From NCBI GenBank assembly GCA_963169745.1, contig CAUJCU010000010.1, forward strand, positions 257,487 to 321,486: 64,000 bases of DNA, in the 5' to 3' direction. Both the position numbers and the translations under genes were made by a program. This document shows, piece after piece, positions 9,158-18,594 of this stretch (the first letter of the stretch is position 1; every line of letters begins with the position of its first letter). This DNA comes from Bacteroidota bacterium (GTDB lineage Bacteria > Bacteroidota > Bacteroidia > UBA4408). The notes beneath the pieces were generated by a model. That model was not told the DNA's origin. It was given only the letters and a program-made list of their open reading frames with translations, and made no database searches.

Positions 9158-9275
9158 AAAAATTTTCCCAATTTAAAACCTTGTGCTTTTATATTACTTA
9201 GCTATTCGTATAACCAATAAAAATATTTTTTAGCCTGCCATAATTTTATGTAGATTTACCTGCAATATAAAATAC

Positions 9276-9494
9276 TTGACATTGCAAGAATTGGATTTTG
9301 AACTTAAAGAAGATTATATTGAGCTCATTCGGCTGTTAAAATATCTCGGAATAGCTGAAAGTGGTTTAGCTGCAAAGCAGCTTGTGAGTGATGGTCGTGT
9401 TTTTTTGAACGCTACAAAGGAATCACGTTTTAGAGCAAAACTTCGGAAGCATGATGTTGTAAAAGTAAATAATTGTATAATCAAAATTCGGTAA
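9276..9494 (+). CDS. Small RNA-binding S4-domain protein (YbcJ-like)
   Basis: 72 residues, nearly all one S4 fold: EDYIELIRLLKYLGIAESGLAAKQLVSDGRVFLNA, followed by a basic patch ESRFRAKLRKHDVVKVNN and a C-terminal IKIR. This matches stand-alone S4 proteins of the YbcJ/RlbA type, which bind structured RNA; the RNA target is unknown. The start is uncertain: TTG at 9276 or TTG at 9282, with no ATG available. It ends 1 bp before the TTG start of the next gene, so the two are probably translated in tandem. Confidence 0.8.
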   Translation: MTLQELDFELKEDYIELIRLLKYLGIAESGLAAKQLVSDGRVFLNATKESRFRAKLRKHDVVKVNNCIIKIR

Positions 9495-9495
9495 A

Positions 9496-11613
9496 TTGTT
9501 AGGATTGGGGCAACATATAATTTTAAAAGGTGTAATTTTTTTTACGGCTATTTTATTTTTATGTAACACCATAAGTGCTCAAGAAGAAAAACGTGATTTG
9601 CTGCGAAACACGGAGATTGAGCAAAGGGTAGAGCAAATTTCTGAAAATTCGGACAATGCCGATTTGGATTACTCTAACCTTTTAGAAGATTTACGTTATT
9701 ACCAGCGCAATCCAATAAACTTGAACAATGCCAAGTTTGAAGACCTACAAGCATTAAACTTACTCAGCGATGTACAAATTATGAGTTTACTGCGCCATAT
9801 TGAGAAAACAGGAAAACTTATTTCCATTTATGAATTACAGGCAGTAGATAATTTTACTTTAGATGATATTTTTAAGATTTTGCCCTTTGTATTTGTTTCA
9901 GATAATTTTAATACCCCGGTTTTAAGCTTAAAAAATATTTTAAAGAACGGGAGTGGTTATGTGGTTACACGAATTGCATTTACTGCCGAAAATCAAAAAG
10001 GCTTTTTGCCTGTTTCTGATTCTCTATTGACAGCTAATCCTAACGCCCAATATTTAGGAAGTAAGTACGCTTCATTTTCGCGTTTCAGATATACGTACGG
10101 TAACTATTTAAGCCTTGGCATTACAGGTGATAAAGACCCTGGTGAACAGTTTTTAAAAGGCAGCCAGAAATATGGTTATGACTTTTACACAGCTCACTTT
10201 TTTATTCGAAATTATAAATTTGTAAAGGCTTTTGCTTTAGGTGATTATCAGGCCCAGTTTGGGCAGGGCTTAACTTATTGGATGGGCTTAGGCTACGGCA
10301 AAACTTCTGATCCCTTAATGGTAAAACGAAGCGCTCGGGGCATAACGCCTAGCAATTCCATTAACGAAAACTTGTTTTTGAGAGGTACTGCCGGCACTAT
10401 TCAGTATAAAAATTTGTTTTTTACTGCTTTTTACAGCGAAAATAAAGTTGATGCAACAACCAATATGAGTGACACTTTGGATAACACCATTGAAAGTATT
10501 TCATCTTTACAACTTTCAGGACTTCACCGAACACCACGTGAAATATCCGGTCGTAATGTACTTACACAATATACTCGTGGTGGAAATATTCAATATAAAT
10601 CACGCTCTCTTTCTTTGGGAGTGACTGCCGTTCAAACCAGTTTCGATACGGAACTTAAACGTAGATTAGTTATTTATAACCAATATGATTTTTCGGGTCA
10701 AAAACTTTTAAACTATGGAGCCGATTACAATTGGATTTGGCGTAATATTAATGTATATGGTGAAGTGTCGGGATCTGATAATGGCGGAATGGCTCAGGTA
10801 CATGGAGCTATAGTTGCTCTTGACCCTAAATTGTTTCTTTCTTTACATTACCGAAATTTTGGGTTAAAATATCAAAATCTGAGCAGCAATGCGGTTGGTG
10901 AAAACACAGTAAACAGTAATGAAAAAGGTTTTCTCTCGGGTTTTGTTTTTAAACCCTATCGTTATCTTTCTTTTGCCGGATATTTTGATCGTTATGTATT
11001 TCCCTACATACGTTATATGGTTAATGCGCCTAGCTTTGGTAATGATTTCTTATTTCAAATTAATTATACGCCTTCAAAAAAAACAGATATGTATGCTCGA
11101 GTTAGAAAAAGATTTAAATCGCGCAACAATGCGGCTTCATTAGAAGCCATTCAAGAACCTATTCCTTATGTTCAAACAAATTATCGTTTTAATATTTCTT
11201 ACAAGGTAAACAGTGCCCTGCGCTTACGAAGTAGGATAGATGCTACAAGCTATGAGTTTGCAGGAAAACAATCTAATGGCTTTATGCTTTATCAGGATGT
11301 GAATTATAACCCTAGTATGGGTAAGTTTTCGTGTAATTTCAGGTACGGAATTTTTAATGCTGATGATTATTACAGCCGCTTGTATGCATTTGAAAATGAT
11401 GTGCCCTATTCGTATTACATCCCATCTTTTTATTATAAAGGAACCCGTGCTTATTTAACATTAAACTATTCATTTACACGCCATTTTGAAATGTGGTTTC
11501 GCATAGCTCAAACGTGGTACAGCAATATTGCTGTTATTTCTGAGGGGAGTTTAAATCAGATAGATGCCAACCACCGTACAGATGTTAAAATACAAGCACG
11601 TTATAAATTTTAA
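9496..11613 (+). CDS. Helix-hairpin-helix plus outer-membrane beta-barrel-like exported protein
   Basis: 705 residues from a TTG start with a clear signal peptide (GVIFFTAILFLCNTISAQ). Residues ~50-125 hold ComEA-like helix-hairpin-helix repeats (NPINLNNAKFEDLQALNLLS, then TGKLISIYELQAVDNF). The rest (~140-705) is rich in Tyr, Phe and alternating polar/apolar strands, with GQGLTYWMGLGYG near residue 255, and ends in a barrel-like IQARYKF. Bacteroidota encode many such exported HhH/barrel proteins of unknown role. An outer-membrane location with a DNA- or protein-binding N-terminal plug is inferred. It ends directly against the stop of the convergent HMG-CoA lyase gene. Confidence 0.8.
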   Translation: MLGLGQHIILKGVIFFTAILFLCNTISAQEEKRDLLRNTEIEQRVEQISENSDNADLDYSNLLEDLRYYQRNPINLNNAKFEDLQALNLLSDVQIMSLLRHIEKTGKLISIYELQAVDNFTLDDIFKILPFVFVSDNFNTPVLSLKNILKNGSGYVVTRIAFTAENQKGFLPVSDSLLTANPNAQYLGSKYASFSRFRYTYGNYLSLGITGDKDPGEQFLKGSQKYGYDFYTAHFFIRNYKFVKAFALGDYQAQFGQGLTYWMGLGYGKTSDPLMVKRSARGITPSNSINENLFLRGTAGTIQYKNLFFTAFYSENKVDATTNMSDTLDNTIESISSLQLSGLHRTPREISGRNVLTQYTRGGNIQYKSRSLSLGVTAVQTSFDTELKRRLVIYNQYDFSGQKLLNYGADYNWIWRNINVYGEVSGSDNGGMAQVHGAIVALDPKLFLSLHYRNFGLKYQNLSSNAVGENTVNSNEKGFLSGFVFKPYRYLSFAGYFDRYVFPYIRYMVNAPSFGNDFLFQINYTPSKKTDMYARVRKRFKSRNNAASLEAIQEPIPYVQTNYRFNISYKVNSALRLRSRIDATSYEFAGKQSNGFMLYQDVNYNPSMGKFSCNFRYGIFNADDYYSRLYAFENDVPYSYYIPSFYYKGTRAYLTLNYSFTRHFEMWFRIAQTWYSNIAVISEGSLNQIDANHRTDVKIQARYKF

Positions 11614-12483
11614 TTATTGTCCAAATATTTTGCTTGCCAATTGATAAGCTTCATGTAAGGCTTGAACATTTAATCCGTTATCAATTTTTTGTTTTTCAAG
11701 AAAATCTAACAAGCTCTCAGTAGCAATGTTCCCGGTTAACTCATCAGCGGCCATAGGGCAACCTCCAATGCCGTGTATAGCTGCGTCAAATCTTCGGCAC
11801 CCGGACATATAGGCGGCAGCAATTTTCTCGTTACGTGTCTCTGGTGTTGAGTGTAAATGAGCTCCAACCTCAGCATCTTTAAAAACAGGTATTACTTGGG
11901 TAAATAAGTCGTTTATGCTTGCTCTATTTGATGAACCAACAGTATCACTCATAGCAAATATTCTAATTCCTTTTTGATATAGCTTGTCGGTCCATTCTAC
12001 TGCAATATTTCCATTCCAAGGGTCGCCATAAGGGTTTCCGAAAGCCATTGAGATATAAACAACAAGTTGTTTTTTGTGTTTTAAACAAAGATTTTGAATT
12101 TCTTCTACTCGGTGCAAAGCTTCCATAATGCTTGAGTTCGTATTGCGTTGCTGAAAAGTTTCAGATATGGAAAAGGGAAAACCTAAATAAGCTATTTCTT
12201 CAAATTGACAAGCATCTTCAGCGCCTCGGGTATTAGCTATAATAGCTAAAAGTTTTGAACGTGTTGTTGAAAGGTCTAAAAGACTCAAAACCGCTGCAGT
12301 ATCTTTGAGTTGTGGGATGGCTTTTGGAGAAACAAAACTTCCAAAATCAATGGTATCAAAACCAACTTTTAACAAGGTATTAATATACTCAGCCTTTAAT
12401 TGTGTTGGAATAAAATTATGCAAACCCTGCATTGCATCACGCGGACATTCAATTAGCTTAACATTTGTATTTTTCGATTCCAT
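11614..12483 (-). CDS. Hydroxymethylglutaryl-CoA lyase
   Basis: 289 residues with a TIM-barrel HMGL-like fold. VKLIECPRDAMQGLHNFIPT is the first strand with the metal-binding Asp and catalytic Arg. VGFDTIDFGSFVSPKAIPQ is the family SFVSPK motif. AEVGAHLHSTPE supplies the HxH metal ligands, and GIGGCPMAADELTGNIATE carries the catalytic Cys loop. The enzyme splits HMG-CoA into acetoacetate and acetyl-CoA in leucine breakdown. The N-terminal PRDAMQG differs from the usual PRDGLQ, and the protein is slightly shorter than average, so a related aldolase activity is possible. Its ATG overlaps the pyrD stop (TAATG), which suggests translational coupling. Confidence 0.85.
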   Translation of the reverse strand: MESKNTNVKLIECPRDAMQGLHNFIPTQLKAEYINTLLKVGFDTIDFGSFVSPKAIPQLKDTAAVLSLLDLSTTRSKLLAIIANTRGAEDACQFEEIAYLGFPFSISETFQQRNTNSSIMEALHRVEEIQNLCLKHKKQLVVYISMAFGNPYGDPWNGNIAVEWTDKLYQKGIRIFAMSDTVGSSNRASINDLFTQVIPVFKDAEVGAHLHSTPETRNEKIAAAYMSGCRRFDAAIHGIGGCPMAADELTGNIATESLLDFLEKQKIDNGLNVQALHEAYQLASKIFGQ

Positions 12484-13520
12484 TAATTATAATTTTGAGA
12501 TAATAACTTTTTGTTTATTTGTTTTATTAATCCCGGACCTTCATAAATAAATCCGGTATAGAGTTGAATCAAGGCAGCACCTGCATTCAATTTTTCAAGT
12601 GCATCATCGGCACAATGAATACCGCCAACTCCAATTATGGGGAATGCCCCATTTGAATGGGTATGTAAATATTTAATTACTTCTGTTGCTTTTTGGGTTA
12701 AGGCTTTCCCGCTAATACCACCAGCCCCGAGGTTTTTTACCTTTTCTTTTTCATAATGCAGTACCTCACGATCAATTGTGGTATTAGTGGCAATTACACC
12801 ATGTATTTTTGTTTGCGACACAATATCTATAATATCATCAAGTTGATGAGTTGACAAATCGGGAGCAATTTTTAATAATAATGGTTTCACTTTGGGCTGT
12901 TTATTGTTTAAGTCCATAAGTTCATTTAGCAAAGCTTTTAACGGTTCTTTTTCCTGCAAGTCGCGTAAGTTTGGTGTGTTGGGTGAGCTTACATTAACCA
13001 CAAAATAATCTACAACGTCATATAATGCTATAAAGCATTTTAAATAATCGGCATTTGCATGACTATTATCTGTATTTTTATTTTTACCAATATTGCCTCC
13101 AATAATTAATCCGGGTTTTCGATTTTTTAAATTTTCTGCAGCAAGCTGGGCACCCTGATTATTAAAGCCCATTCGGTTTAATAATGAATTATCTTGTAAA
13201 AGCCTAAACATACGAGGTTTTTCATTACCGGGTTGAGGAAGCGGAGTAACTGTTCCTATTTCAATAAAACCAAACCCAAAATGACTTAATTCATTATAAT
13301 AAAGTGCATCTTTATCAAACCCGGCAGCTAATCCTACACGATTTTTAAACTCTAAGCCCCATATATTTACAGCTAATTTGGGATTTTCAATTACAAATAT
13401 TTTTTTACACAAAGCTGCGGCACCCGGAATTTTAAATAAAATTTTTAGGCAAGTAATTGTAAAATGATGTGCTTTTTCCGGGCTTATCTGAAATAAAAAC
13501 CATCTAATTATTTTGTACAT
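12483..13520 (-). CDS. pyrD: Dihydroorotate dehydrogenase (quinone), class 2
   Basis: 345 residues. The N-terminal helical part ([22 protein letters not shown]) is the membrane- and quinone-binding extension of class 2 enzymes. The FMN barrel follows: [52 protein letters not shown], and [14 protein letters not shown], which holds the catalytic serine. GVIATNTTI and [33 protein letters not shown] form the phosphate-binding end. It oxidises dihydroorotate to orotate in pyrimidine synthesis and passes electrons to the quinone pool. It sits upstream of the HMG-CoA lyase gene with a 1-bp overlap. Confidence 0.95.
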   Translation of the reverse strand: MYKIIRWFLFQISPEKAHHFTITCLKILFKIPGAAALCKKIFVIENPKLAVNIWGLEFKNRVGLAAGFDKDALYYNELSHFGFGFIEIGTVTPLPQPGNEKPRMFRLLQDNSLLNRMGFNNQGAQLAAENLKNRKPGLIIGGNIGKNKNTDNSHANADYLKCFIALYDVVDYFVVNVSSPNTPNLRDLQEKEPLKALLNELMDLNNKQPKVKPLLLKIAPDLSTHQLDDIIDIVSQTKIHGVIATNTTIDREVLHYEKEKVKNLGAGGISGKALTQKATEVIKYLHTHSNGAFPIIGVGGIHCADDALEKLNAGAALIQLYTGFIYEGPGLIKQINKKLLSQNYN

Positions 13521-13547
13521 ATAAGGAAACTCAGACGATTTACTGCA

Positions 13548-15341
13548 TTATTTTTTTATACATAGTTTGCGGGTGTACTTATGGTCAGTAGTTTCATACA
13601 CCACATTGTATATACCGGCATCAAATTGAGCACTATTTATAAAAAAATTATTTTTTCCTTCAAACATTTCTCCTTCATAAATTAAATGAACGAATCTGCC
13701 GGTTACATCATACATTGCAATTCGAATATTTCCAGTACCGGAATGATCAATAGGTACACAAGTAATTGCGTTGGCCGGATTAGGATATATATCTTGCAAA
13801 ATTGTTCTATTGGCAACATACTTACTATTTGTGAGTGGAGTTATTTGGAATTTCCAAAATCCTTGAGGAGCAGCAATGGGACGAACCTGGTGTTTGCCGC
13901 TAAAGGCAGTGGCCTCAATATAATAAAATACTGTTGTGCCTGCTTGTTGAGCCGGTATAAAACCCGTCCATGTGTTTGTAGATGCATTGCTTAAACTCAT
14001 AGCTACTTGTTGATAGCCTAAAGCCGTATCGGTACTATAATACAGGTAGGCATTAGCAATGCCGCTTCGGTGCTGAATTAAGGCATTAACTTGATAATCG
14101 GTGCTGGTATTAGCTGTGTTGGGTAAAGCCTGATGGCTAATAAGTAATGGATTATATACCCCTATAGAGTTTGTTATACAATGAATGGCTCCGCTTTGGG
14201 CTATAATATTGGATCCAGAGTTATCACAATCAATACCAATTATTTTATAGCCTGGCAGTGCATTTGTATATATTCGCATGGCTGTTGTGTCATACTCCTG
14301 TCGGTAGAACGGAACCAATACCGTTTTATTTATAAATACACTGTTTGTGTAGGTGCGATACGAACCGCTCCCAAACGGTGAACCCGGATTAGCACCTGAA
14401 GTGCTTGGTGGCATTGGGATTCTAATTACTTTATAGGGAGTACCAAAAACCGAATTAAAGTTACTTAATACATATTGCAAATTGGCTTCAATTTGTGGGC
14501 CGTCTGATATACCTTGAGGATACTCGCCAACCAATAGTGTTTCTTCATCTATTAGTTTCATGTGCATGTCAATATGATGAATAGCATCATAAGGCAAAGT
14601 TTCCATTTTTATGTAACGGTTTATCCCTTGAAACCGTTTAACAATAGTATCAATATCGGCTTCAGATTTTGGGGTAACACCGTATTGATTGCCCACAATA
14701 TTTTCGTCTAAAACAAGTTTAGAGGCAAAAGCTGTTCCGAAGCCATCAACCATCCAATTACCACCTGTATTTACCAAATCATTGGGAGCTTCGGTAAGAC
14801 TGTATAAGGGCACTCCTTTATAGTTCATTTGGGCTACCGGCATAATATCATCCATAGGGCGTGGACGATTATAAATCCATTCTACCATTACCAAGGAATC
14901 TACATCATTTAAGTAGGCCGTATGAGCACTGTAATCACGCTGCCATATACTGTTTAAACCGGTAACTAAAAATTTTATATTATTTAATGGAATACCTTGA
15001 CCTAAAAGATAATTTCTTACTTGATTAGAGTCAGAGCAAGTAATAAGCACCTCACATTCTTCTTGTGCAGCATCGGCAATTTGTGCAAGTATAGATGGAA
15101 ACCCTGTCCAGGTCATTAATAAAGTTTGTACTTCTTCCCATTCAGCAGCCGTTCTAACGGGTAGTGTAGGAGGGGTAAGAAGAATATTGCGGGCTTCAGA
15201 ATTATTTCTCTTTGGCAGGGGGAGCATTTTTAGTTCCTCTTGTGTCATGTTATGAGGAAGTATTTCTTGTGCTTTAATGAGGTTGCTTGAAAAGCTAAAA
15301 ATGACTACAAAGACAAGTGATTTCAGTAAAGTTAATTTCAT
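13548..15341 (-). CDS. Secreted agmatine-deiminase/peptidylarginine-deiminase family protein with T9SS sorting domain
   Basis: 597 residues. There is a signal peptide (MKLTLLKSLVFVVIFSFSSNLIKAQ). The catalytic domain (~60-400) is of the Porphyromonas-type PAD/agmatine deiminase family: WQRDYSAHTAY, NTGGNWMVDGFG, IHHIDMHMKLID (HxD pair) and SGAIHCITNSIG with the nucleophilic Cys near 388. An Ig-like beta domain (~410-510, QVNALIQHRSGIANAYLYYS) follows. The C-terminal ~75 residues are a type A sorting domain (LQDIYPNPANAITCVPI ... FDAGIYNVVYETTDHKYTRKLCIKK). The order catalytic-Ig-CTD is that of the P. gingivalis PPAD. The protein is likely exported by T9SS and held at the surface or released. 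Whether it acts on protein arginine, free arginine or agmatine cannot be told. Confidence 0.88.
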   Translation of the reverse strand: MKLTLLKSLVFVVIFSFSSNLIKAQEILPHNMTQEELKMLPLPKRNNSEARNILLTPPTLPVRTAAEWEEVQTLLMTWTGFPSILAQIADAAQEECEVLITCSDSNQVRNYLLGQGIPLNNIKFLVTGLNSIWQRDYSAHTAYLNDVDSLVMVEWIYNRPRPMDDIMPVAQMNYKGVPLYSLTEAPNDLVNTGGNWMVDGFGTAFASKLVLDENIVGNQYGVTPKSEADIDTIVKRFQGINRYIKMETLPYDAIHHIDMHMKLIDEETLLVGEYPQGISDGPQIEANLQYVLSNFNSVFGTPYKVIRIPMPPSTSGANPGSPFGSGSYRTYTNSVFINKTVLVPFYRQEYDTTAMRIYTNALPGYKIIGIDCDNSGSNIIAQSGAIHCITNSIGVYNPLLISHQALPNTANTSTDYQVNALIQHRSGIANAYLYYSTDTALGYQQVAMSLSNASTNTWTGFIPAQQAGTTVFYYIEATAFSGKHQVRPIAAPQGFWKFQITPLTNSKYVANRTILQDIYPNPANAITCVPIDHSGTGNIRIAMYDVTGRFVHLIYEGEMFEGKNNFFINSAQFDAGIYNVVYETTDHKYTRKLCIKK

Positions 15342-15511
15342 GGTTTATGATGTGAAAGTATAAAAGTAAGAAAAAAACAATATCCTTTCTTATTTTCTTC
15401 TTATCTTAAATAAGTTCATAAAAAATCAAAAGTATGAAATGAATGTGCTCGAATATAAGCCCTTACATTTAATAAGAGACTGATGAGTTTTTCAAAACCA
15501 AGAATCATTTA

Positions 15512-16135
15512 TCAATCCACTCGATTTATTTCTATACTTTTAAGCCAATATACATGACGTGGCCCGGTTTTTATATCATTAGTGCAAATTAATATCATAT
15601 CGCCCTGTTGTTTTATAGGTTTACCGTTCTCTTCAAAAATTACATACACATGGTCACCGGTAGGGTTATTATAAATTTCAGCCCACGAAAAAGTAGCCTT
15701 GTAATTATCAGTAGCTCGTGCTACAATATAAAAATTTCGGTCTTTATGACCTTCTTGCTTGATTTTTGCCTTATCTAAAATGTTGCGTAGTAAGACACCT
15801 TTACAGGTTTTATTCTCTTTCATATTGGCACCACTTTGACAAACAACAACAAAATTCTCAATAGTTGCAACCTCCATTTTCTTTAATGAATCAACCGTTA
15901 GTGTCAAATGATTTTCTATTTCACCCTGCACACTTACTTGTTTACTGTTGAACTTAGCGCTGTCTTCATCCGAAATAGCAACACAAGCATCATTACTCGT
16001 TTTTGTTTTTTCGGACATGTTAGTGTCAATTTGTTGCTTTGAATTTTCTATAACATTTTTCTTTTTGGAATGATTGGTACAACCGCACCATAAAAGGGTA
16101 TAAATGCTAATTAAAAGAAGACATATTTTTTTCAT
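15512..16135 (-). CDS. Lipoprotein with sulfite-oxidase-like molybdopterin-binding domain
   Basis: 207 residues. A lipoprotein signal (MKKICLLLISIYTLLWCGC; Cys 17 or 19) is followed by a Lys/Ser/Thr-rich linker. From ~65 on it reads as a short oxidoreductase molybdopterin-binding domain: SVQGEIENHLTLTVDSLKKM, then FVVVCQSGANMKENKTCKGVLLRNIL, which aligns with the cofactor-binding Cys region, and TGPRHVYWLKSIEINR. It is shorter than YedY or sulfite oxidase and lacks a dimerisation domain, so it may bind the cofactor or a related compound without being a full enzyme. It is the last gene of the Mo-cofactor run and follows the TonB-receptor gene by 34 bp, a place where SusD-like partner lipoproteins often sit. 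Confidence 0.75.
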   Translation of the reverse strand: MKKICLLLISIYTLLWCGCTNHSKKKNVIENSKQQIDTNMSEKTKTSNDACVAISDEDSAKFNSKQVSVQGEIENHLTLTVDSLKKMEVATIENFVVVCQSGANMKENKTCKGVLLRNILDKAKIKQEGHKDRNFYIVARATDNYKATFSWAEIYNNPTGDHVYVIFEENGKPIKQQGDMILICTNDIKTGPRHVYWLKSIEINRVD

Positions 16136-16169
16136 TTTTTATATTTTTTGAGAGGTTATTGCAATGCAT

Positions 16170-18179
16170 TTAATTATGATTATAAAAACGGAGCGTGATA
16201 AAGTAATTTCTTCCTTCTTCCGGATAGCCTTCAGTGAGCATATAATTTTGATCAAAAATATTGTTTACTCCGGCTACTAAACTTAAATAGTTCCAAACAT
16301 TAAAGGTAACCAAACCATTTATTAGTGTAAACTCAGGTGCTTTTGTCCCATAGCTGGTACTGTAACGAACAGAATTGTATTCTGTGCTTGCCATTAAATC
16401 AAGAATTGGTACCGGTTTATAGCTGATGTAAGTGTAAATTTTAGTATAAGGTACGCCCGTGAACAATACCGATGGATTGGTTAAATTGTGCATTTCGGTA
16501 TAGGTGTAATTTGAACGAATCAACAGGTTTTTACAAATCGCATAACCTAAAGATAGTTCAATCCCTTTAAACTCTGCTGCACCTGTATTTTGCATTTGCG
16601 ACTTACCGGGTTGCACATTGCTGACATTAAGTATAGCATCGCTTATATGGTTATAAAACAATGAGGTACTTAAGTTTAAATTTTTAATAAATATTCCAGA
16701 ATAACTTAAATCTAAATTTTGAGCCAATTCAGGTTTTAAATTAGGATTTGGTATGGCTGTTCCCATACGATATGAATAACGATCTTTGATAGTGGCAAAC
16801 CTTGATTTTACCGATGTTGTGAGGCCGATACCATGATTTTGGTTAAAGGAATAAAACATTCCGAGTTGACCGTTTTTAACTTTACTTGGGTTTGCTTTTG
16901 AATAATCCATGATAAGGTCTTTCTTACTGTTATAATCTTGCGCCTGAATGTTTGTACGCTCATTATAGCTGATACCGGGGATTAATACTAAATTTTTTGT
17001 TATTCTTGCTTTGTCTTCAATAGCAAAATAAAGCGTATTGTCTTCGAAACGTCTAATAGGCTCTCCTATATTATTTTCACGATGTACATCTTCTTTGAAT
17101 TGTGCTGAAATTTTAAGCTCATTATTGGGGATAATTGTTGTACCGTATTCTAAGTTTAAGCCATAAGTATAGTCGTTATAGTTGCTTTGAAACGCATAAG
17201 GTTTTTTTTGTGTGGAGTAGGTTGAGTCATCATAACTATTTATGGTATTTTTAAATATATCATAATAAATTCTGCTTTTGAGGTAATGATTTTCATGTAT
17301 CTTGTTGTTTGAAAGAAAATAATAAGTTTCTTTATCCCAAGCAGGCCATTGCCAGTAACGTGGGCTTTTTGAAAGTGTGTTTAATTTATCATCACCGGCA
17401 TATAATGGTGTGCCTTTGCTTCCATGTTGGTTTATATATCCTACTACATATTCTTGTTTTATTGTTGGTGTCCATCCTAATTTAAAATTTACTTTTTGTT
17501 CGGTTCTATAAGAGTTTTTTCGTTCACCTCCGCTTTCATGAGCATGAGCTAAATATTTTTTTGATAAGGTGTATGAGTCTCTATGCAAATAGGAAAAGCC
17601 TCCCTGTGCGTATAACTTCCCTAAATTAGTGCCTAGGTTTATGTTTCCGTTGTATCCGTTGGTATTAATAAGTCCTATAGCACCATCATACTCCAGCTTA
17701 GAGATTGGCTTTCTGGATATTAAATTGATAGTTCCTCCCATTGAGTTTGGACCAAACAACATGGACGAAAAGCCTTTCGATACATCAATAGCCGATAAAT
17801 CAAATGTTGTAAATCTGGCTAAATCAACATACCCATCGTAAGGCACATAAACCGGAATACCATCCATATAAACAGGAACTGCTCGTAAATCAAAACCTCT
17901 AATAGATATTGTAGATTCATTTCTTTGTCCAAAAGAAGTTAATGTAATTCCGGAAAGCATGTTGAGTGCTTTAGAAACTTCTAGCTTATTTTGCCCCCCT
18001 ATATCGGCTCGAGTTAATCTCGTTATATTGTTTTCTCGAGTTGTTGTTATAGTTACTTCACCCAATGAAAAAATTTTACTTGAAAGAGAATCATTTTTTT
18101 GAACTTTTAATGAATCTTTCGTTTGTGATGATACCCAAAAAGGAAAAAAACAGATTAGTGTTAAAACGATACTTTTCAT
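16170..18179 (-). CDS. TonB-dependent outer membrane receptor, candidate molybdenum-compound importer
   Basis: 669 residues. A signal peptide (MKSIVLTLICFFPFWVSSQ) precedes a plug domain with LGEVTITTTRE (~42), STISIRGFDLRAVPVYMDGIPV and MLFGPNSMGGTINLISRKP. A 22-strand-type barrel fills ~170-669 and ends LSLVAGVNNIFDQNYMLTEGYPEEGRNYFITLRFYNHN. There is no SusC-type N-terminal carboxypeptidase-like domain, so it resembles metal- and siderophore-type receptors. It lies directly downstream of the ModE-like regulator, inside a Mo-cofactor gene run, with a ModE-box-like inverted repeat 27 bp before its ATG. That context, rather than the protein itself, suggests molybdate, tungstate or a Mo complex as substrate. 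The match to the TonB-receptor family is firm; the substrate is inferred. Confidence 0.88.
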   Translation of the reverse strand: MKSIVLTLICFFPFWVSSQTKDSLKVQKNDSLSSKIFSLGEVTITTTRENNITRLTRADIGGQNKLEVSKALNMLSGITLTSFGQRNESTISIRGFDLRAVPVYMDGIPVYVPYDGYVDLARFTTFDLSAIDVSKGFSSMLFGPNSMGGTINLISRKPISKLEYDGAIGLINTNGYNGNINLGTNLGKLYAQGGFSYLHRDSYTLSKKYLAHAHESGGERKNSYRTEQKVNFKLGWTPTIKQEYVVGYINQHGSKGTPLYAGDDKLNTLSKSPRYWQWPAWDKETYYFLSNNKIHENHYLKSRIYYDIFKNTINSYDDSTYSTQKKPYAFQSNYNDYTYGLNLEYGTTIIPNNELKISAQFKEDVHRENNIGEPIRRFEDNTLYFAIEDKARITKNLVLIPGISYNERTNIQAQDYNSKKDLIMDYSKANPSKVKNGQLGMFYSFNQNHGIGLTTSVKSRFATIKDRYSYRMGTAIPNPNLKPELAQNLDLSYSGIFIKNLNLSTSLFYNHISDAILNVSNVQPGKSQMQNTGAAEFKGIELSLGYAICKNLLIRSNYTYTEMHNLTNPSVLFTGVPYTKIYTYISYKPVPILDLMASTEYNSVRYSTSYGTKAPEFTLINGLVTFNVWNYLSLVAGVNNIFDQNYMLTEGYPEEGRNYFITLRFYNHN

Positions 18180-18205
18180 AACTATTATTTATTAGTAAGT
18201 GAACT

Positions 18206-18229
18206 CACTATGTTTATATAGGAATAGTG
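18206..18229. promoter_or_regulatory. Putative ModE-like operator upstream of the TonB receptor
   Basis: The inverted repeat CACTATGT-N8-GAATAGTG matches 14 of 16 arm positions of the element at 18592-18615 (CACTATGT-N8-ACATAGTG). It lies 27 bp before the receptor ATG and 15 bp after the modE stop. Two near-identical 24-bp palindromes flanking a ModE-type gene are best explained as binding sites for its product. A second smaller repeat (AGTGA-N2-TCACT) overlaps at 18198-18209. Confidence 0.6.
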
Positions 18230-18243
18230 ATGCTTAAAAAAAA

Positions 18244-18594
18244 TTAAAACTTTATTTTTAGGGCTGTTTTTTTAGTAAAATTTTGTACTTGTTTTTCTAA
18301 AGAATAGAACTTTTTAATAGCTTCTTCTCCTGCTTTGGTTATTTTGGTGCCGCTGCCATTACGCCCACCAAGAACTTTTTCAACCAAAGGTATTTTTGAC
18401 CTTTTATTCATATCTTCAACAAGCTGCCATGCTTGCCTGTACGACATCTTAATAGATTTTGCAGCATTGGTTATGGAGCCTGTTTCTTTTATTTTTTCAA
18501 GTAAAACAACACGACCAATTCCTAAAAATGGACCGTCATCTTCGTCAATCCAAACTCTAACTCTAACCGTATATTTCTTCTTTTTGGCTATCAC
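18244..18594 (-). CDS. ModE-type winged-helix transcriptional regulator (DNA-binding domain only)
   Basis: About 116 residues from a GTG at 18594; the ORF track uses a TTG at 18618. RVRVWIDEDDGPFLGIGRVVLLEKIKETGSITNAAKSI, SYRQAWQLVEDMN and LVEKVLGGRNGSGTKITKAGEEAI match the LysR-like winged helix of ModE (GSIxxAAxxxxxSYxxAW, GGxxGxGTxLT). The molybdate-binding TOBE domains of full ModE are absent, so metal sensing would have to occur in another way or in another protein. It sits between moaCB and the TonB receptor in the Mo-cofactor run. A palindrome overlapping its start codon suggests self-control, and a CRP-type site lies further upstream. Confidence 0.82.
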   Translation of the reverse strand: MIAKKKKYTVRVRVWIDEDDGPFLGIGRVVLLEKIKETGSITNAAKSIKMSYRQAWQLVEDMNKRSKIPLVEKVLGGRNGSGTKITKAGEEAIKKFYSLEKQVQNFTKKTALKIKF

